Assembly: GCA_004352715.1 (NCBI GenBank) | Contig: SCFE01000003.1 | Span: forward strand, 3,433,109-3,497,108 | Origin: Hofstenia miamia | Lineage: Eukaryota; Xenacoelomorpha; Acoela | Length of the DNA stretch: 64,000 nt | Direction of reading: 5' to 3' | Shown: piece after piece, positions 59,701 to 64,000 of the stretch | Position numbering within the stretch: position 1 is the first letter of the stretch | How the letters are laid out: every line of letters begins with the position of its first letter | Made by a program: the position numbers and the translations under genes | The notes under the pieces: generated by a model | Databases searched by the model: none | Told to the model about the DNA's origin: nothing | The model's input: only the letters and a program-made list of their open reading frames with translations

Positions 59701-62700
59701 TGATCTTCAGCTTATGTTATCATTTGGAATCAATTTTGACACCAAAACGTAATGTATGGAATTTTAAAACATATTTCGAGTAATAAGAAATGATTTTAGG
59801 AATCTATAAATACTTTCTTTGCAGTGCCACATATCTGAACAAGAGTCCCATAAGACATTTCTTCCATATCTCCTCCCTCTCAAATTCAATTATGCTTTCT
59901 TCAAAATTAATGCATACAATGATTTTTACACATTCAAAAGATGAGCTAAGATTGTGTTCTTCTACCATTCTAAGTACTTCAAAGAAACCGAGAATTTTTC
60001 CTATTATTATGACTAATACACCCTATTATTGACTCTATCCTTCTCACAAATTGGTGTTTTTCGGTTATAGAAACTAACCAATTTCTAGGGAGGCTGAGAG
60101 ATTTACTCTGAACTCGATCTGTTCCTAACAGTGCTGTCGTTTGTACTACTGCCCCCACGTGCTTCTAGCTTACTGCTAAGACTATTTCGACTTCCTACAT
60201 TTTTTTATTTATTCTAATTACCATCGTAAAGCCGTGCTTTTTACATTCCTATCCTTATTATGTTTGATCTTTTTCAATGTTAAAGAGCCACAGTTTCTTT
60301 ACTGACAGTTTCATTCCCGTATTCCTATTGCGATAAATACCTTTTTGAAAAGAGTAAAGAAGTTGCAGTCTGGTGGCAGAAAGGAAAAACAATATTTTTC
60401 ATTCACAAACCGCAGCATTATCCTATTATGTGGACAGAGACACAATACAAGCAGGGTTCGTTACAGTGAATTGCGTACTGTCATCAATTTGAAGAAAAGA
60501 CCTAATACTGCTGTCAGAAGTTGCTGCTGGATACATAACGCAATATAAATCGTTAGATACTTGTTCAACTATGTTTCAATTGTTTGATGCAGTTAAGCGA
60601 TATTAAAGGGCGACTAATTGATCTGTGCATTTGTGAACACAGCTTACCCAAACTATATTTATGAGAAAATCAGGCGGTTTGCGCAACGATAGATAGAAAA
60701 AGTGCATGAAATAGTAAAGCCTCAATTGTGAAAATAATGTACATGTACGTATTATTACAATTAAATTTTTGCCACTTACTCTCGTATAATCTCATTATTT
60801 AACGCAAATTTAAATTAGGTAAGTATTGCTGGCCTAACGAAAAATTGAATTAGTTGTATTACAATTTAAATGCTAAAAATTTTTTTAATGCCCATCACTT
60901 ATCTTATAAAATCACTACATCAGTCAATTTCTATGCAGAAACCATTTTATCTTGTCGCAAGAAACAATCTATTATATCAAGAATTCAAATGTTGCAGAAA
61001 CAAAAATCCTAGAAATATACAATAAAATAATTAATTTATTAAAAGTAGAAAATTCAATCTTTTGATTAAAATGCGTTAATAATTTTTGGGAACAAATTGT
61101 TGCAGAATAACGATTTATCATTATTTCAAAAAAAACGGAATGCATTGCTAATTTTTGATCAATTTGGAATTCCAATAGATAGAATAGTCTACTGCTTCTG
61201 AACCGAAACAATTTGTTCAAAGAAAGCTAGGATATTCTTAATTGGAAATTTTAGTAACTGCTAAAACTAGTTCTTGGGAATATATAATCTATTGTATGCT
61301 GAAGGAATTTGACATATTTTCTACAAATGAATGATCAAAACAAACATTTTAAAAAACTAAAAAACAATGTTATACAGTAAAGATATCTATTAGGTCAAAT
61401 ATGTCAACTGATTAACTGAATAGAATCAGAGTTAAAAAGCAAAATTTTCACGTTTTTGAATTCATTGTTGTTAACTTGTTGTTTATATTTAACTTTCTTA
61501 GATCTGGAGTGTCGCAGTATTCATTTTCATAAACATCATTTGTAAGCTGGCAATAGAAATTATTCTGTAGTAAATTAAACTGTGCTGTTCGCTAAAATAC
61601 TAATTTCAATAATTAACTAGAAATGGCGCAAAAAACAAACAACTGGATTCCGAAAATGAATTAAATCAATAGAAACACTAAAATGTTAAACATTTGAACT
61701 GCTGATAAGCATGAATAATTATGGATGAATAATGAGTATTAACAAATGGCACTTTGTACGTAAATGTTAGTTAAGGTTATCTAAAGTTAGCGATAAAATT
61801 TAAAAACATTATTGGTTAGTGCACAAGAACTACTTACATAAAAATTTTCTAACTGCTAAACAAAACTTGTAATTAATTTTTATGCTTAAAATTTGAAACA
61901 TGTGATATTAAATATTTACTAACTTACTCCTTGAGTAAAGACATTAGGGTTGCCCGTCTCTAACATCTCTTCTAATTCATCATTAGTAGTTGTCTTACCG
62001 GCTAAAAATTCGAATTACAAAATTAAATATTGATTACTAAGCATTTTAAGAAATGTAAATATTGCACGCACAAATAACTCACTAATTTCTAATTGACGTT
62101 GAATTCTATTTTTACATCCTTCTCTGTATTCGTTTTGAGTTTTGTTATAGTCAGACATTACTTCGATGAACTTTCTTGAAAGTGTAGAATGCTAAACATT
62201 ATTTTTATAAATATATAATAGAATGAAGAGACTAACTTGAGTTTTTCTTATACGTAAATCTGCTGATGACCTATCCTGATTTTCTGCTTCCTCAATTTTG
62301 GTTTCCATGTCTAAAGTAAATTTTTAAACATGAAATAAAAAAGCTAATTACTTTTCAAACTAGCTCTAACACGATTTGCCATACGTTTGATGTCATTCAT
62401 TAATTGATCTAATTCCTGCTTATCCCCTAAATAAATTCAGAATATTGATATATACTGGGAATAACTACTTTCTTCCGCTTGCGGGGAGCTAAGCATTTTA
62501 TCATGCATTTGTTTAACAGTATTGACATTTCCAGATATTGTATCGATGTTTTGTCTTATTGTGTCTACCTAAATTGATAATTAAAATTCTGGACTATACG
62601 ACACAATATACCTGTTCAAAAAATTCTTCCATAAATTTATTAGAGCCGTCCATGGTTAATGATATGTCCACACCATCATCATCATCCCCAGCCTAAATTT

Positions 62701-62814
62701 AATTTTTTAAGCAAATATTGACACGCGATATGTCCTATAAGGCATTCTAGTACAAAAAATAAATAAGATAATTCATAGACATACGGATCTTAGCACTGCT
62801 AATCTATCCTTCAT
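50707..62814 (-). CDS. Stx1: syntaxin-1 (whole gene, alternatively spliced)
   Basis: A plasma-membrane Qa-SNARE that pairs with SNAP-25 and synaptobrevin to fuse vesicles with the cell surface. The joined exons give 302 aa (exon 10.1) or 289 aa (exon 10.2), against 288 for human STX1A. In order: an N-peptide starting MKDRLAVL, an acidic run and EEFFEQ, the three-helix Habc domain (about residues 25-155, with [11 protein letters not shown] and HSTLSRKF), a linker with GNPNVFTQG, the SNARE helix (about 190-255, with [17 protein letters not shown]), a basic ARRKK-type juxtamembrane stretch and a C-terminal transmembrane anchor. All introns are GT-AG. Exon 9 exists as two tandem versions and exon 10 as two alternatives. 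The start is chosen for its match to the syntaxin-1 N-terminus. Confidence in identity is very high, while isoform usage is unproven. Confidence 0.96.
54177..54182 (-). promoter_or_regulatory. candidate poly(A) signal, proximal syntaxin isoform
   Basis: AATAAA on the minus strand about 315 nt beyond the stop codon of exon 10.1. It lies beyond the UGCAUG cluster at 54312-54395, so those motifs would be in the 3' UTR. Confidence 0.35.
54312..54395 (-). promoter_or_regulatory. UGCAUG cluster after proximal terminal exon
   Basis: Three UGCAUG motifs (minus strand at 54312-54317, 54382-54387 and 54390-54395) lie 100-185 nt after the stop codon of exon 10.1. In the 10.2 isoform the same bases are intronic, the usual setting for RBFOX-type regulation. 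Function is inferred. Confidence 0.5.
54496..54612 (-). CDS. Stx1: syntaxin-1 exon 10.1 (proximal alternative terminal exon)
   Basis: A 117-nt coding segment after a CTTTAG acceptor. It encodes [20 protein letters not shown] and then a tail with [10 protein letters not shown] before the stop, 38 residues in all. The two lysines complete the classic A-R-R-K-K juxtamembrane basic motif of syntaxin-1 (exon 9 ends A-R-R). About 14 polar or charged residues follow the membrane span, a longer luminal tail than in vertebrate syntaxin-1. Confidence 0.92.
   Translation of the reverse strand, partial: KKIITIIIIVVAVGIFLAIGGTYLTMMFGDKMKKLLPF
54613..56092 (-). other. syntaxin intron between exons 9.2 and 10.1
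   Basis: 1480 nt, with a GTAAGT donor at 56092 and a CTTTAG acceptor. It is AT-rich and non-coding. Its notable feature is a hairpin at 55152-55227. Open frames here, such as the 90-codon one at 55717-55989, are spurious. Confidence 0.75.
55152..55227. repeat. imperfect 76-nt stem-loop in syntaxin intron
   Basis: The left arm GGTGGAAAAGG...AATGACTGGATCTG pairs with a right arm reading (inverted) GGTGGAAGAGG...AATGACTGGGTCTG. The stems are 11 and 14 bp with one mismatch or G-U each, an internal loop of 3 and 7 nt, and a 16-nt terminal loop. The dimensions are similar to a microRNA precursor, but a small transposon or a structural splicing element is equally possible. Confidence 0.7.
56093..56203 (-). 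CDS. Stx1: syntaxin-1 exon 9.2 (tandem alternative exon, downstream copy)
   Basis: 111 nt, phase 0 on both sides, with acceptor TACTAG and donor GTAAGT. It encodes 37 residues from [20 protein letters not shown] to HSAARR, the C-terminal half of the SNARE helix (layers +1 to +8) and the start of the basic linker. It differs from exon 9.1 at five residues: Y9, F17, Q19, R30 and H32 here. Of about 21 changed codons 16 are silent, so both copies have been kept under protein-level selection since an old duplication. Confidence 0.93.
56204..56242 (-). other. 39-nt spacer between tandem exons 9.1 and 9.2
   Basis: Begins GTAAGT and ends CTAG, and contains a perfect TACTAAC branch-point-like motif only about 23 nt from the donor G. 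It is shorter than any other intron of the gene (the smallest used is 41 nt), so direct splicing of 9.1 to 9.2 may be sterically hindered. Confidence 0.85.
56243..56353 (-). CDS. Stx1: syntaxin-1 exon 9.1 (tandem alternative exon, upstream copy)
   Basis: 111 nt, phase 0 on both sides, with acceptor TTCATAG and donor GTAAGT. It encodes [20 protein letters not shown] and continues to QSAARR. The five differences from exon 9.2 are F9, Y17, M19, A30 and Q32. The exchanges at positions 30 and 32 replace a basic R/H pair next to the membrane with A/Q, changing charge just before the transmembrane anchor. Vertebrate STX3 has a comparable alternative choice of C-terminal SNARE-half exons, which supports real alternative use. 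Confidence 0.93.
56354..57148 (-). other. syntaxin intron 8
   Basis: 795 nt from donor GTCCGT to the exon 9.1 acceptor. The donor is weaker than the GTAAGT donors after both copies of exon 9. No other feature is seen. An open frame at 56344-56691 on the same strand is a shadow that runs out of exon 9.1. Confidence 0.75.
57149..57286 (-). CDS. Stx1: syntaxin-1 exon 8 (N-terminal half of SNARE helix)
   Basis: 138 nt, 46 residues, phase 0, acceptor ATTTTAG. It encodes [20 protein letters not shown] and then [23 protein letters not shown]. The last residue, Q227, is the ionic zero-layer glutamine (Q226 in human STX1A), so the alternative exon pair begins exactly at the middle of the SNARE bundle. 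Confidence 0.96.
57419..58384. mobile_element. possible hAT-like termini inside syntaxin intron
   Basis: CAGTGGAGGATTCAGC begins at 57419, and the inverse of CAGTGGCAAATACAGAGGGG ends at 58384. Both resemble the CAGTGGCG-type ends common in non-autonomous DNA transposons. A GC-rich GGGCCCGG segment lies next to the right end. No matching 8-bp target duplication was found, so these may be ends of two different truncated elements. Confidence 0.25.
59460..59720 (+). pseudogene. possible piggyBac-like C-terminal relic
   Basis: The + strand reads a short open segment ending [11 protein letters not shown], then stops interspersed with further cysteines. This is loosely like the cysteine-rich tail of piggyBac transposases. 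There are no ends and no catalytic domain. It lies antisense in syntaxin intron 7. Confidence 0.2.
61928..62001 (-). CDS. Stx1: syntaxin-1 exon 7
   Basis: 74 nt, entering in phase 1 and leaving in phase 0. It encodes (T)[19 protein letters not shown] and VFTQG, the end of the Habc-SNARE linker, matching the E-E-L-E-x-M-L-E-x-G-N-P block of syntaxin-1. Confidence 0.95.
62083..62191 (-). CDS. Stx1: syntaxin-1 exon 6
   Basis: 109 nt. It encodes [20 protein letters not shown] and continues through [15 protein letters not shown], the Hc helix of the regulatory domain. The donor is GTGAGT. Confidence 0.95.
62237..62310 (-). CDS. Stx1: syntaxin-1 exon 5
   Basis: 74 nt. It encodes [20 protein letters not shown] and RKTQ, spanning the Hb-Hc turn, with the highly conserved [11 protein letters not shown] of syntaxin-1. 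Confidence 0.95.
62352..62426 (-). CDS. Stx1: syntaxin-1 exon 4
   Basis: 75 nt, phase 1 at both ends. It encodes [20 protein letters not shown] and ASLK, the Hb helix of the Habc domain. The flanking introns are 42 and 41 nt. Confidence 0.94.
62469..62568 (-). CDS. Stx1: syntaxin-1 exon 3
   Basis: 100 nt. It encodes [20 protein letters not shown] and [13 protein letters not shown], the Ha helix and the S-P turn. The sequence is more diverged from vertebrate syntaxin-1 (V-E-E-I-R-G...) than the later exons. Confidence 0.93.
62612..62692 (-). CDS. Stx1: syntaxin-1 exon 2
   Basis: 81 nt, 27 residues, phase 0. It encodes [20 protein letters not shown] and MEEFFEQ, with the acidic run and E-E-F-F-E-Q motif of syntaxin-1. 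Confidence 0.95.
62785..62814 (-). CDS. Stx1: syntaxin-1 exon 1 (coding part)
   Basis: 30 coding nt encode [10 protein letters not shown], matching the short N-peptide (M-x-K-D-R-x-x-x-L) that binds the SM protein Munc18/UNC-18. The donor is GTATGT. A short upstream ATG frame of four codons (62834-62848) precedes the start by about 20 nt. Confidence 0.92.
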
Positions 62815-63166
62815 TTTGTTTACAGCCCAAATTCTAGTACGCAGCCATTATATTTTTTTTGAAAATTTGACTATCACCAAAGTTACCGATGATTTAAGTA
62901 GAATTTTTACAATATTCAGGAAAAAATTCTTCAAGCAACATTATAATGTTTTCGTCTTAAGTAAAAAATATATCATATCTTAATAATTAAATTTGGAAAA
63001 ATTATAGTGATTAAGAAGATTTGCTAAAATGATAAATTAAGTTCAACCCTTTAAGAAAAATTATAATGCAAGAATAAAATTTTAAAATAAAATTTGTAAA
63101 TTATTTTCATTATTTTTAAAATATTTTTTTCAGCTTAATTTTTTATCAAATATTTACATACCCTAG
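62815..63166. promoter_or_regulatory. AT-rich region between syntaxin and divergent ORF
   Basis: About 350 bp separate the syntaxin start codon from the exon of the + strand ORF. It would hold the syntaxin 5' UTR and a promoter, perhaps shared. On the + strand, a pyrimidine tract with CAG (ending at 63133) and a later CTAG (ending at 63166) look like splice acceptors, so part of it may instead be intron. No clear core promoter motif was identified. Confidence 0.4.
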
Positions 63167-64000
63167 TGCCCAACCCTGTTCATGTTGGGTTTCGACAATT
63201 AATTAGTGGAAGTATGCCTATCGTGTTTGAAGAGGAACATTTTAACAATGCGTTTTTCTTGCTTAAAAAAACGATTGAATTTTTAAATACAGAATATAAA
63301 ATGCATTTTGTGGTTTTCTCTGCATATCAATCGAAAAAACATAATTCGGTTGTCGCATATACTTCTCCAGGGCCGGCTGGAAAGTTCTTCGATGACAATT
63401 CAATTGGCAATGACTTGCTTACCAAATGGGAAAGCTTTTGTAAATACCACTGTTTTTCAGATGCTTCAGGAGATGAATGTCTCAGTCAACCCTCATTCAA
63501 TGCATTTTTGCATTCGGAAAAAACAGTACCCGATACAACAAATGATTATGAAACGCCTCAACCCAGAAATCTTAAAAAAGGAGAACATTTTGCCGTCAAT
63601 AGTTTGAAATCTGTGGACAACAAAAGGTGTGCTGGTGGTGTTAAAAGGAAAAGTTTGAAAGATGTCAGTGATAGCTTGGTTAAAAAGGCAGCTGCATCTA
63701 ATGGATTGTTGCAGGATTACAGCAAATCTATTGACATTGTGGCCCAAATGTGTGAATCAAATGACATTTCGGATGAATATGTAAATGAATCTTCATATGT
63801 TATTGCTGAAGACAATTCTCTACAGTCGTTATACAGCAGTATTACAGAAAAACCTCCTGAAGTTCCTGCAACAGAATGTGAACTAAGTCCTAAAACAGTG
63901 GATTCTGACTCTGATGAGTTATCGAATGGATCGCCACCAACCACAACCACAAACAAAACCAACATATTAATGGATGCTTCAAAACTTGCGTATCCATGTC
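63167..64000 (+). CDS. unrecognised protein, exon open to window edge
   Basis: A + strand frame runs without a stop from 63139 to the end of the window. A CTAG acceptor would start an exon at 63167, and the first in-frame ATG is at 63214. From that ATG about 262 codons are visible. The N-terminal part reads MPIVFEEEHFNNAFFLLKKT, mixed hydrophobic and charged. Later parts are hydrophilic with basic patches (GGVKRKSLKD), acidic serine runs (SDSDELSNGS) and a threonine-rich patch, suggesting a mostly disordered, possibly nuclear, protein. I do not recognise a family. It lies head-to-head with syntaxin. The length without stops in AT-rich DNA argues that it is real coding sequence, cut off by the window. 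Confidence 0.7.

Larger units (their letters stand above)
57287..61927 (-). other. syntaxin intron 7 (4.6 kb)
   Basis: The only large constitutive intron, from the GTAAGT donor at 61928 to the acceptor before exon 8. It contains transposon debris (see 57419-58384 and 59460-59720) and otherwise AT-rich sequence. Confidence 0.85.

Noticed and set aside
63308-63607. 99-codon + strand frame
   Set aside because: It is out of frame with, and wholly inside, the much longer stop-free frame running from 63139 to the window end.
1-64000. CRISPR arrays, rRNA, tRNA genes and bacterial operon signals
   Set aside because: No spaced direct-repeat array or recognisable rRNA or tRNA structure was seen, and the spliced genes show that the DNA is eukaryotic.

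Overview
This is AT-rich nuclear DNA from an animal, most likely an invertebrate with minimal-size introns. The evidence is a neuronal-type syntaxin gene split by GT-AG introns, several as short as 41-45 nt, set among eukaryotic DNA transposons, non-LTR retrotransposon relics and long (AT)n microsatellites. Nothing prokaryotic was seen. I do not assign a phylum. The window also has assembly gaps (runs of N at 10043-11042, 15803-16802, 18516-19421, 26114-26612, 27965-28113 and 44301-45300, plus single Ns at 44051 and 45446), most of them abutting (AT)n tracts.

Layout. 1-17.7 kb is mostly featureless AT-rich sequence holding a decayed Tc1-like fragment (about 3.5-3.9 kb), a possible MITE (6.15-6.63 kb) and one nearly complete but broken Tc1 element (7.37-8.66 kb). 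17.7-22.9 kb is a cluster of DNA transposons whose target-site duplications can still be read: a Harbinger-like element and a foldback MITE (both flanked by TTA), an internally deleted BED-finger hAT (8-bp duplication CTGAGAAT), and an hAT relic interrupted by a smaller hAT MITE (8-bp duplication CTAATGAG). 25-31 kb holds a non-LTR reverse-transcriptase relic with a short-repeat 3' tail, a piggyBac-like relic, an hAT end and a second reverse-transcriptase scrap. 34.7-35.2 kb has an exact 232-bp tandem duplication. 35.6-36.9 kb has two more coding relics.

40.6-47.05 kb is a dense transposon graveyard on the + strand: a CR1/Jockey-type retrotransposon relic with a decayed 2A-like motif, a P-element/THAP9-type transposase relic, a second retrotransposon relic interrupted by a mariner-like insertion (and by an assembly artefact), and a fragment of the RNA helicase UAP56/DDX39B.

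50.7-62.8 kb on the minus strand is the only clearly functional gene, a complete syntaxin-1 (plasma-membrane Qa-SNARE). It has eight constitutive coding exons, then a tandem pair of 111-nt exons encoding alternative versions of the C-terminal half of the SNARE helix, starting immediately after the ionic zero-layer glutamine. Two alternative terminal exons follow, encoding different transmembrane anchors. Clusters of UGCAUG (the RBFOX-type splicing motif) lie just downstream of both terminal exons, and an intronic hairpin lies between the alternative exons. Together these could give four syntaxin isoforms and are the most interesting content of the window.

Divergently from syntaxin, at 63.2 kb, an unrecognised long open frame runs on the + strand to the window edge.
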